A DNA stretch of 64,000 bases from Hufsiella arboris (lineage in GTDB: Bacteria > Bacteroidota > Bacteroidia > Sphingobacteriales > Sphingobacteriaceae): contig NZ_WVHT01000001.1 of assembly GCF_009834875.1 (NCBI RefSeq), forward strand, positions 558,001 through 622,000, written 5' to 3'. Position 1 is the stretch's first letter. Each line of letters starts with the position of its first letter. Positions 1 through 7,889 of this stretch are shown one piece after another. Both the position numbers and the translations under genes were made by a program. The notes below the pieces were generated by a model. That model did no database searches, had not been told where the DNA came from, and saw nothing but the letters and a program-made list of their open reading frames with translations.

Positions 1-1
1 C

Positions 2-541
2 CAGTTTTCAATCGGTATTGAGCTGGTTAATGCAGGGCGTTTACAAAAAAGCGGCGACAAGTGGATTTGCCCGGTCGACCAACAGCATGTGGCCGACGAC
101 GAGGTCATCATCGCTACCCATAAAAATGAAAATACTCCGGCTGCCTGGCAGCAATATTCAGGAAAACAGCTGGAAGTAGCTATAGAGATTGCAGCGCTGC
201 TGGTTAAAACGTATGGCCTGAAAGATGTTGTCGGTCATGATGATATATCGCCTATCCGAAAGTCAGACCCCGGGCCGGCATTTCCGACGGGCAGTTTCCG
301 GTCGAAAGTGATGGGGCGGAAAGATGAAACTATCGGCGAATTTATCACTGCGGAAGATCTGAACATCCGCTCGGGCGCAGGCACGGCATTCAGCACCTTG
401 TCTGATCCGCTGCCGAAAGGAACCAAGGTATCACTGCTCAAAAGTGAAGGAACCTGGAGCTTTGTCGAAGTTATGGAAACGGTTCACGGGATTATGGACC
501 TGGAGGGCTGGGTATCAAGTAAATTTTTGATTAAAGCGTGA
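2..541 (+). CDS. N-acetylmuramoyl-L-alanine amidase with C-terminal SH3 domain (5' end outside window)
   Basis: The reading frame is open from the first bases, so the true start lies upstream; 179 residues are visible. The segment IELVNAGRL and, at about residues 78-92 of the visible part, GHDDISPIRKSDPGP match the C-terminal half of AmpD/AmiD-type zinc amidases, where this His, Lys and Asp bind zinc or help catalysis. The first zinc histidine must be upstream of the window. Residues about 118-178 (LNIRSGAGTAFSTL to GWVSSKFL) form a bacterial SH3 domain, typical of cell-wall binding. Such enzymes cleave the bond between MurNAc and the stem peptide. A GTG at 89 is not the start, because homology continues before it. 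It ends within 3 nt of the patatin gene, so the two are probably co-transcribed. Confidence 0.85.
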   Translation, partial: QFSIGIELVNAGRLQKSGDKWICPVDQQHVADDEVIIATHKNENTPAAWQQYSGKQLEVAIEIAALLVKTYGLKDVVGHDDISPIRKSDPGPAFPTGSFRSKVMGRKDETIGEFITAEDLNIRSGAGTAFSTLSDPLPKGTKVSLLKSEGTWSFVEVMETVHGIMDLEGWVSSKFLIKA

Positions 542-543
542 TT

Positions 544-1728
544 ATGACACCGAAACAATTAACCCCTCAGCAGCAACAGGCATACGATAACCTGAAAGTT
601 GACAAAAACAACCGACTGGTTTTAAGCCTTGACGGAGGCGGCGTACGCGGAATTTTAACCCTGCAGCTGCTGAAAAAAATAGAAGAAATTGCCGGCATAC
701 CCTGTTTTGAACTTTTCGACCTGGTAGCGGGTACGTCCACCGGGGGCATTATTGCCGGCCTGATCAGCTCCGGAAAAACTGCCGTTGAGATAGAAAGCTT
801 GTATAAGCAATTCGTGTCGAAAGTGTTTCTTAAAAGAGGAATTCTGGCTAACCAGTTTCTTAATCCGCCAGCATATGATAAAAAGAATTTCCGGTCGGCG
901 CTTAAGGCATTGATTGGAAATATTACGCTCGAGGAAGCACACAAAACTACCGGCGTCGATCTGCTGATCACAGCGAAGGACGTAACGGATAACGAGGAAA
1001 CGTTTTTCACCTGTTTCGAAAACAACGGAACGATTAACGGAACTTACAAAGATGCGCTGCTGCGGACGGTTATGGAAGCTACCATGTCTGCTCCGACATA
1101 TTTTCATCCGCTGGAACGTTTTATAGACGGCGGCACCACTACCTACAACAATCCAACCACGGCAGCCTTCCTTGAAGCGGTTTGCTACAGCGGTTCCGGA
1201 AAGTATGTGGCGGATAACATGACAATTTTCAGCATGGGCACAGGCAGAAAAGTGCAGTCTGTTACACCTGAAAGAGCAGCCGAACCCAAAGGATTAGACG
1301 CTTACTTCTGGCTGATGTATGTGATGGACGAATCCGGCCAGGACGCCAGCTCAATGCAGTCGGATATTTTCAGAAGCGGCTTTTTGAAAACCGATTTCAG
1401 GCGGTTCCAGATTTCGCTGGATACATTTGCGATCCATAAAATCCCCGACAGGGATATTAAAGCGCTTAATATTACCAATGCCGATTGGTTAAGCGAGCTG
1501 ACTATGGAGGAATTGAGTGCCATACAAATGGACGATGTATCAAAGTTTGACCTTCTGACAGAAATCGGGCAGGCAATGGTTGAATACATCATGATAAAAA
1601 ACAAATTTACCCGCGACCTTAACGATACGCCGTCGAAAAGGGACGAGCTCGTAACGGCATTTAACGGAGTACCTCAAATTAAGCCGAAAGTAAAATTAGC
1701 CTCGTGGATTGATAGTGAACCAAGCTAA
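544..1728 (+). CDS. Patatin-like phospholipase
   Basis: A 394-residue soluble protein with all patatin hallmarks: the oxyanion-hole loop DGGGVRG (residues 30-36), the nucleophile elbow GTSTGG with Ser65, and the catalytic Asp195 in FIDGG. The family hydrolyses acyl esters of phospholipids with a Ser-Asp dyad. There is no signal peptide, so it probably acts in the cytoplasm or on the inner leaflet. I chose the ATG at 544; a GTG at 538 in the same frame would overlap the amidase stop codon. It sits between a peptidoglycan amidase and a giant membrane sensor, all co-directional, which suggests an envelope-related task. Bacterial patatins can serve as anti-phage effectors, but no cyclase or other CBASS partner is visible here, so that role is not supported. 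Confidence 0.88.
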   Translation: MTPKQLTPQQQQAYDNLKVDKNNRLVLSLDGGGVRGILTLQLLKKIEEIAGIPCFELFDLVAGTSTGGIIAGLISSGKTAVEIESLYKQFVSKVFLKRGILANQFLNPPAYDKKNFRSALKALIGNITLEEAHKTTGVDLLITAKDVTDNEETFFTCFENNGTINGTYKDALLRTVMEATMSAPTYFHPLERFIDGGTTTYNNPTTAAFLEAVCYSGSGKYVADNMTIFSMGTGRKVQSVTPERAAEPKGLDAYFWLMYVMDESGQDASSMQSDIFRSGFLKTDFRRFQISLDTFAIHKIPDRDIKALNITNADWLSELTMEELSAIQMDDVSKFDLLTEIGQAMVEYIMIKNKFTRDLNDTPSKRDELVTAFNGVPQIKPKVKLASWIDSEPS

Positions 1729-1737
1729 AGTTATGTA

Positions 1738-4700
1738 ATGAAACGATTTTCATTAGACCGGAATCAGATAGTTGTGCTTATCACACTATTGGTTGTTATT
1801 TTTTTAGCGGCCAGCTATTTCTTCATCTATCTTCCGGGAAATGAACTAACGATTCAAAAACAACGTTTCCGCACGCTTCAAAATGTTGATGTAAATATCC
1901 ATTCAAAGATTGATAATAATGTTGCGCTGTTGAATAATCTGCTCTCAGCTTATTTCAGGCGGGATATTGATACCTCGCAAATCAACCATTACATTAAAAC
2001 GTATCCGTCTAAAAATTTCAGGCTTTACCAGATCTCGCCTACGAATAAACCCGGCAGTTCTGTACTTTCAGACAGTGTCGCTGTTGTACAGGTTGATACG
2101 GTAACAAATCGTTTTGATCTTTCCTTAATTAAACAGTCGCCTAATTTAGCCTGGTATAAAATGGGAATGAAGTTCAGTTTCAGCCAGTTTATATCAGATC
2201 TGCTGCCCCCGTCCATTTTTGACCAATACATCATTTACAGCAAAGGAAAAGTTGTTTATCAGACATTCCCCTCAGGCATAAACGCCGTAAATCCCGATTC
2301 GGTGCAGGCCGTGAAAAATGGAATAAACAGCCAGGGGATAAAAGCCTTGTCCATTAATGGCCTTGAATATAAAATGTTTGTACAGGAGGTTGACCTGGGT
2401 TTCGGAAAAAAGTGGGTGATCACCGGCCTGGTGGATGAGCGGCGCTATCAGCATGAAAAAAGTCAGTTGCCGTCGGGACTGGTTTTGGCAATGCTGACCC
2501 TGGCGGTTGGTATGCTGTTATTTTTCCCTGTATTGAAGCTTTACCAGATGGGAAGCAATGACAGGCTTACCGTTCGTGATGGCGTATCGGCAATCGTAGT
2601 AGCGATGCTATTGATGTCGCTTGTGTTTTTTGCGTTCATCAAATACAACGTACGTCTGCGGCCAGACATTGCTCCAAACTCAAAGGAAAACATTGCCAAT
2701 GGTCTTAGTTCGGCCTTTGATTATGAATTGAAAAAAGCTTATGAAACGATGCTTGCGCTCGATCAACTTCATAACCATTCAACATTTAACTTGCGGAATA
2801 TCCGTTCTGACAGTATTTCTCCGGGCACCGCTTATTACCGTAAAAAAGATACCGTAACAGATGCTTTTCTTCAGTCGGTAAAAAAAGAGACGGCGAAAGT
2901 CAAAATTGCCCAGATCTTTTGGCTGAATAAAAAAGGTGACGAGATTTCCAACTGGAACGCGGCCACAATGAATGCGCCGTTAAACAATTTTGCGAACCGG
3001 GAATATTTTAAAGAGGTTATTTCGGATATACAGCAACCGCCGATTGCTTATAAAAATAAGCGGTTTTTTATTGAACCGGTCGTTTCACGGACTACCGGTA
3101 CTTTTACTACGGTTATATCGACCCGTTCGGCCTTTGGTACAGACAGGAATCCGGTTGTAGTAGCCATGTCGTTTAAAATGACCGATCTAGAAAAGGCTGT
3201 TTTACCGCTGGGATATCAGTACGCCGTAATTGACCGGAATGGAAAAGTTCAGTATCACTCGGATCCGTCAAAAAATTTAAATGAAAACCTTCTTGATGAG
3301 TTTTCGGAAAGCAAGCGCCTGTTAAGTAGTTTGCAGGCTAACAACCAGGATGATTTCACGACTCAATATTTTAATAACGAATACAATATTTTATTCAGGC
3401 CCCTGAAAAATTTGCCCTTTTACCTGGTTATCATGGGTGATACCGTTCATAAAGAAACCCGCGATATGGAGGTTTACTGCTTTACAACAGCTTTAATGTT
3501 TAGCGCGTTCCTTTTCCTATCCTTACAGCTCATCGCAATTTTTGTTATTTCCTCACGCCGGTCTTTCTTTAAGAAGCAGTTATTTGACACAAGCTGGGTT
3601 GGGCCTAAAATAAATTCTCATTTGGAATATGTACTTGCCAGCCTGGCTTACCTGTTTCTGATAATTATGTTAGGCCTGTTTAGCCGTATTGCGAGCGTGC
3701 TTACCTACCTGTTTATTCTTTTGTTCACGGTGACATTTGTCGGCATAATTTTAAACAGCCTTTTTGCTGCCAGGTATAAGCAGCTTCAAAACCTGACGAA
3801 TTATGCCTATAAGGTTTTATCGCTAAGGTGGCTCATCGTTTTTGTAGTGGTGATGGATATCATCGCGCTGACGCAACTAACTGTCTGGCATTTTGCGGTG
3901 ATGCTTGTGTTTGAAGCTATATCGGCGCTTTCACTTATCGTGCTATTGAGATGGCGGCTTACAATTGCGGATGATCTGAGAAGAGTTTTCGGTGAGCGCA
4001 TTGTGAGCGGGGTCTCATATACAGGCAGTTTCGCACTGATGTCGTTGCTTCGGTTGATAATCACCAGCGGTATTCCGGTTTTCTTTTTTTACATCATTGC
4101 ATACAATTATGAGCAAAATTTAAGCACACGTTATAGGCACGTTCAATTCGCTGAAAAACTAAAAGCCGCTGGGCTAATGAACCAGTCGCTGGAAGGAAAA
4201 ATAGGAAAACAGGTTTTCACAGATAACTCCTGGATAAAGACAGTTAGGCCGGTTATCGCGAAAGATATTCGATCTGAAAACAACCAGGGAGATTCACTGG
4301 AAGATTTGCGAACAAGTAATTTCCTGAACTTGTTCCGCTTTTATCAAAATGATCAGGCTGCGAATATTGCACATTTTAATACTTCCGCTTCATCAGATTC
4401 CTCGTATGTTTTTAACCGGATTTTTAAAAGTGCGTTAACGGGTAATGGAGGCACGGTGACTTATTATAAAACAGGAATCGGCGATACGCTGCTGCGAATA
4501 AGTTCATTTGATTTGAGTTATAAGTTGCCGACATTCTTTAGCCTGAAGCCAATGGTTAGCCTGAAAGGGTTTTTGTACTGGACCTTATTGCTCATCGCCT
4601 TATGTGGTTTTTATGTTTTCGTTTATAGTGTGTTGCAGCAGCTTTTTGCTTACAACCTGCCAAAGCTCGAACGTTGGAACGATATAGACGAGCAGGTGCT

Positions 4701-5802
4701 GAAGGACAACCGTCTGAATAAGCTGATGTTTATTATCGGCCTGCCGGGCTCCGGGAAATTGAAATACCTGACAGATCACATAAGCAACGGAACTATCAAA
4801 GGCCCTTCGGGCGAAGACCTGAGGCTTAATGGAGACGAAAACCAGAATGTTTTCATATTCGATGTGATTAATATTCCTGATTCTGAAGAAGAGCGTAAAG
4901 GCAGCCGGTCGTGGATTGATTTGCTAAAAAAGCTTTTCAGTAACAAAAATAAAATGATTATCCTCAATCATTTTGAATACAATATTCAGGACGCCGCAAC
5001 CAATCGCGTTAAGCTGAATATCCTGGAACAGTTAATGCTCAGCAACATAGGAAAGGTTATTATCCTGTCGACGGTTCATCCTATCGCCTTCCTGGATTCC
5101 GTTAATGAGCAGGCTGCTATAGCCGGGTCATTTGCCGGTAATGACCTTGAGCGCTGGCATGTTTTGTTTGGACATTTTCATACCATGCTTATCCCGCTAA
5201 AAACAGATTATATCGAAAGTGAAGAAAATTGGGAAAAAGTCATTTTCCGCGAAACCGAATACACTCACTTTTTAAATGATCTCCGTCCTGCCGTTTTAAA
5301 AGCGGCAACCGATATGCATCCCAACGGAGAATTGCAACAAATTGATGAGCTGGCGTTTAAATTACAGTTTAACGCCCATTACTTTTACATGTATATCTGG
5401 CAGTCGCTGACTAAGGAAGAAAAATTCCTTTTATATGATTTGGCGGAGGACGGCCTCGTGAACTCTTTCGACGACTATAACTTAAGTATGCTGATCTCAA
5501 AAGGTGTTGTAATAAGGGTTGAGGGCACCTTAAGGGTTTTCAACAAGGGATTCAGAAATTTTATTCTTACTGCAATCGGAAATTCGGAGGCTGCAAAAAT
5601 TAAAAAACTAATGCTGGATAACGGCAATTGGAATAAGCTAAAAACGCCGCTTATTGTAGTTGTGATAGCGATTTTAGGATTTTTGCTCGCGTCACAGCAA
5701 CAAACCTATTCGCGGGTAATCACTTACATTACCGCATTTGCTGCAGGTGTGCCTACCTTACTTAAGCTATTTTCCGTTTTTGACAAGAAAACCGATACCT
5801 GA
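1738..5802 (+). CDS. Giant membrane protein with several extracytoplasmic sensor regions and a degenerate P-loop NTPase-like domain
   Basis: I do not recognise a named family for this 1354-residue protein. Hydrophobic segments lie near residues 10-32, 247-266, 281-303, 580-603, several between 636 and 790, 942-965, and 1301-1345. Residues about 33-245 and 304-578 look extracytoplasmic; the second resembles a double-Cache ligand-binding domain. A third loop spans about 790-940. Residues about 980-1290 look like a cytoplasmic STAND/AAA-type P-loop domain with a Walker A-like GLPGSGKL (1001-1008), a Walker B-like MIILNHFE (1073-1080), a sensor-like VIILST (1107-1112) and a winged-helix-like tail (about 1215-1285). 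The residue after the P-loop lysine is Leu, not Ser/Thr, and the Walker B acid is Asn, so nucleotide hydrolysis is doubtful. It starts 9 nt after the patatin stop codon. It could be a receptor that controls the neighbouring enzymes; that is inference. Confidence 0.6.
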   Translation: MKRFSLDRNQIVVLITLLVVIFLAASYFFIYLPGNELTIQKQRFRTLQNVDVNIHSKIDNNVALLNNLLSAYFRRDIDTSQINHYIKTYPSKNFRLYQISPTNKPGSSVLSDSVAVVQVDTVTNRFDLSLIKQSPNLAWYKMGMKFSFSQFISDLLPPSIFDQYIIYSKGKVVYQTFPSGINAVNPDSVQAVKNGINSQGIKALSINGLEYKMFVQEVDLGFGKKWVITGLVDERRYQHEKSQLPSGLVLAMLTLAVGMLLFFPVLKLYQMGSNDRLTVRDGVSAIVVAMLLMSLVFFAFIKYNVRLRPDIAPNSKENIANGLSSAFDYELKKAYETMLALDQLHNHSTFNLRNIRSDSISPGTAYYRKKDTVTDAFLQSVKKETAKVKIAQIFWLNKKGDEISNWNAATMNAPLNNFANREYFKEVISDIQQPPIAYKNKRFFIEPVVSRTTGTFTTVISTRSAFGTDRNPVVVAMSFKMTDLEKAVLPLGYQYAVIDRNGKVQYHSDPSKNLNENLLDEFSESKRLLSSLQANNQDDFTTQYFNNEYNILFRPLKNLPFYLVIMGDTVHKETRDMEVYCFTTALMFSAFLFLSLQLIAIFVISSRRSFFKKQLFDTSWVGPKINSHLEYVLASLAYLFLIIMLGLFSRIASVLTYLFILLFTVTFVGIILNSLFAARYKQLQNLTNYAYKVLSLRWLIVFVVVMDIIALTQLTVWHFAVMLVFEAISALSLIVLLRWRLTIADDLRRVFGERIVSGVSYTGSFALMSLLRLIITSGIPVFFFYIIAYNYEQNLSTRYRHVQFAEKLKAAGLMNQSLEGKIGKQVFTDNSWIKTVRPVIAKDIRSENNQGDSLEDLRTSNFLNLFRFYQNDQAANIAHFNTSASSDSSYVFNRIFKSALTGNGGTVTYYKTGIGDTLLRISSFDLSYKLPTFFSLKPMVSLKGFLYWTLLLIALCGFYVFVYSVLQQLFAYNLPKLERWNDIDEQVLKDNRLNKLMFIIGLPGSGKLKYLTDHISNGTIKGPSGEDLRLNGDENQNVFIFDVINIPDSEEERKGSRSWIDLLKKLFSNKNKMIILNHFEYNIQDAATNRVKLNILEQLMLSNIGKVIILSTVHPIAFLDSVNEQAAIAGSFAGNDLERWHVLFGHFHTMLIPLKTDYIESEENWEKVIFRETEYTHFLNDLRPAVLKAATDMHPNGELQQIDELAFKLQFNAHYFYMYIWQSLTKEEKFLLYDLAEDGLVNSFDDYNLSMLISKGVVIRVEGTLRVFNKGFRNFILTAIGNSEAAKIKKLMLDNGNWNKLKTPLIVVVIAILGFLLASQQQTYSRVITYITAFAAGVPTLLKLFSVFDKKTDT

Positions 5803-5855
5803 CAAAAATTGCAAACAAACCGAATGTCCGGCTAGTTAATTCCTGAAAAGGAACA

Positions 5856-6083
5856 ATGGAAAACTCAGATAATAACAAACAGAAGGCATCAAATGCTATT
5901 AAAGATCCCGATGATTGGACAACAGGAGACGAACAAATGACAGGAGCGCAAGCTTCCTATTTAAAAACACTTTCTGACGAAGCCGGCGAGCCCTTTGATG
6001 ATAAGCTTACAAAGGCCGAAGCGTCAAAACGAATTGACGAACTGCAGCATAAAACCGGTCGGGGTTTATCTTCCGAAGATTAA
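5856..6083 (+). CDS. DUF3072 family protein
   Basis: A 75-residue acidic, hydrophilic protein. The core MTGAQASYLKTLSDEAGEPF followed by LTKAEASKRIDELQ is the signature of the DUF3072 family, small proteins of unknown function found in many Proteobacteria and Bacteroidota. No signal peptide or membrane segment is present. Its stop codon overlaps the ATG of the phosphoesterase by one base (TAATG), which points to translational coupling. A gap of 53 nt separates it from the giant membrane gene. The LTKAEASKRID part resembles a SAP-like helix pair, but binding to DNA is speculation. Confidence 0.75.
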   Translation: MENSDNNKQKASNAIKDPDDWTTGDEQMTGAQASYLKTLSDEAGEPFDDKLTKAEASKRIDELQHKTGRGLSSED

Positions 6084-7171
6084 TGGGAATAAGGAAAATT
6101 CTCCAGCGCAGTTTCAGAAACCCTGTTATTAAACTATCAAACCGCCTTTCAAGCCATCCGGTAAAAAGACGGGTGCATGGATCCCTGACAAGGTTGTATC
6201 ATAGTATCATAAACAAGCCAGGTGGAAAGGGTTTTGTGGTTAACTTTAGTGCTGAAGATAAATTCATCATTTTTTCGGATCACCACAAAGGGGCCAAAGA
6301 TGGTGCGGACGACTTCAAATGCTCGGAGCACAACTTTTTGAGCGCCCTGGATTTTTATAATAAAAACGGATTCACCTATGTATGTCTTGGTGATAGTGAA
6401 GAGCTTTGGGAAAACACCTTGCTACAGGTGTCACGGCATAACAAAAAGTCGTTTGAAGCTGAGAAGCAATTCCTGGAACGTGGTGCCTTTATTAAAATAT
6501 TTGGCAATCATGATCTTTACTGGGGCAATGATCCGCTTGCCCCTGTAAGTTTAAATTTAATTTACGGGCAACCGGTTAAAATTAGCGAAGGGTTGATTCT
6601 GCAAACAGAGATTAATGGCAGCAAACTCGAAATCTTTCTCACGCACGGCCATCAGGGCGATTCGCAGAGTGACGGAAACTGGTTCAGTAAATGGTTCGTG
6701 TCGACGGTTTGGGCTCCCTTTCAATCGTACTTGCGGATAAATCCAAATACGCCGGCAAACAATAACCAGTTAAAAACTCTTCACAACCGCTTTATGTATG
6801 AGTGGAGTGCCCGATATAAAAATCTCGTTTTAATTACCGGTCATACACATCAACCGGTTTTTGCTTCGCTTACTCACCTTGAAATGCTTTATCGCGATTT
6901 AAGTGCTGCTAAAAAAGCAAACGACTCCCAGCTGTCGAAGCAATTAATGAAAAAGATAGATTTGCTTACTGGCCAGGGCGATTTAATTCCGGATTTCCCT
7001 GTGTATAAGCCGAGCTATTTTAATAGCGGATGCTGTTGTTACGACGATGGAGACATAACCGGAATTGAAATTGCAGATGGAAACATCTTACTTGTTAAAT
7101 GGAAACGTGTCAAAGGCTTGGCTCAACGTGAAGTCTTGGTGCAGGCCGCTTTGACCGATTTGCTTGAATAA
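6083..7171 (+). CDS. Calcineurin-like metallophosphoesterase
   Basis: A 362-residue protein with the complete metal-binding set of the calcineurin-like superfamily: SDHH (Asp66, His68), LGDSEE (Asp104), GNHD (Asn142-Asp144), HGH (His188-His190) and GHTH (His254-His256). These residues hold two metal ions that hydrolyse phosphomono- or diesters. The substrate cannot be told from sequence; nucleotide, UDP-diacylglucosamine-like or phospholipid-derived esters are possible. There is no signal peptide; the N-terminus is basic. The start codon overlaps the DUF3072 stop codon, so the gene is the translationally coupled last member of the left-end cluster. It converges with the LUD gene, with 30 nt between them and no strong terminator. 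Confidence 0.85.
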   Translation: MGIRKILQRSFRNPVIKLSNRLSSHPVKRRVHGSLTRLYHSIINKPGGKGFVVNFSAEDKFIIFSDHHKGAKDGADDFKCSEHNFLSALDFYNKNGFTYVCLGDSEELWENTLLQVSRHNKKSFEAEKQFLERGAFIKIFGNHDLYWGNDPLAPVSLNLIYGQPVKISEGLILQTEINGSKLEIFLTHGHQGDSQSDGNWFSKWFVSTVWAPFQSYLRINPNTPANNNQLKTLHNRFMYEWSARYKNLVLITGHTHQPVFASLTHLEMLYRDLSAAKKANDSQLSKQLMKKIDLLTGQGDLIPDFPVYKPSYFNSGCCCYDDGDITGIEIADGNILLVKWKRVKGLAQREVLVQAALTDLLE

Positions 7172-7201
7172 CATAGCAAGCGGCATAATAAATTTTCCGT
7201 C

Positions 7202-7840
7202 TCAGGCCTCTATTAAAAATACAAATAACTCCTTCGGTCCATGAGCTCCCAAAACAAGCGTCTTCTCAATATCTGCCGTCCTGCTTGGTCCCGTTATAGT
7301 TGAAATCATCGAAGGCAGGTCTCCCTGGTATTTATCTTTTATGCGCTTAAACGCATCTTTCAAATCGGGGACTAATTGAGACGTATAAGCCAGTACAATA
7401 TGTTGATGCGGATAAATACTTAAACGGCGGCCGGCGGCATTGCCATTGGACACCATTATACTGCCATTTCGGGCTACCAATGATTCGCATAAGGTAATCC
7501 CGACCTCGGCTTGCAGAAAATCGGTATCTGTACTATAAAAAGGAAATTCGTAGCGGGCAAGGATTTCCTGCAGATCAGGCTCCCAACAATATATTTTTCG
7601 CCAGGAACGTTCATCTGCTAATGCAAGCAGGTTTTCAATAAACTGGATTTCGTCTTCACAAAAAACAAATTTACCCGAAACTGCCGTGAATTGCTCGGCG
7701 AACTGAACTTCCAGGATTTCGTCACTGGGTTCATAAATGGGCAAATCTTCCAGGTTAGGATAGGGGTTATCCCTTTTCTCTAATAAAGCTTTGCGGATTT
7801 TCTTTAGAAGCTTCTCTTTCGGAGTGGTGTTGTCTTTCAT
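7202..7840 (-). CDS. LUD domain protein (LutC/YkgG family)
   Basis: A 212-residue protein with the LUD signature in its C-terminal half (GSIMVSNGNAAGRR, then TSQLVPDL, ISTITGPSRTADIE and VLGAHGPKEL). LutC-type proteins belong to the lactate utilisation complex LutABC, but many Bacteroidota carry this short form alone; no lutA or lutB gene is in the window. I chose the ATG at 7840 (MKDNTTPKEKLLKKI); an in-frame ATG at 7864 would add eight mostly hydrophobic residues. It lies 49 nt downstream of ftsH on the same strand (25 nt if the longer start is used), so it is probably read from the rsfS-ftsH transcript. The exact role in this organism is unknown. Confidence 0.78.
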   Translation of the reverse strand: MKDNTTPKEKLLKKIRKALLEKRDNPYPNLEDLPIYEPSDEILEVQFAEQFTAVSGKFVFCEDEIQFIENLLALADERSWRKIYCWEPDLQEILARYEFPFYSTDTDFLQAEVGITLCESLVARNGSIMVSNGNAAGRRLSIYPHQHIVLAYTSQLVPDLKDAFKRIKDKYQGDLPSMISTITGPSRTADIEKTLVLGAHGPKELFVFLIEA

Positions 7841-7889
7841 AGAAAAAACAAGCCACGAAGTCATTCAACCCCGTGGCATGTTTAAAATT

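Noticed and set aside
538-1728. CBASS or other anti-phage role for the patatin gene
   Set aside because: No cyclic-nucleotide cyclase, ubiquitin-like or HORMA partner is nearby. Patatin alone is not evidence of defence; kept only as a loose possibility for the cluster.
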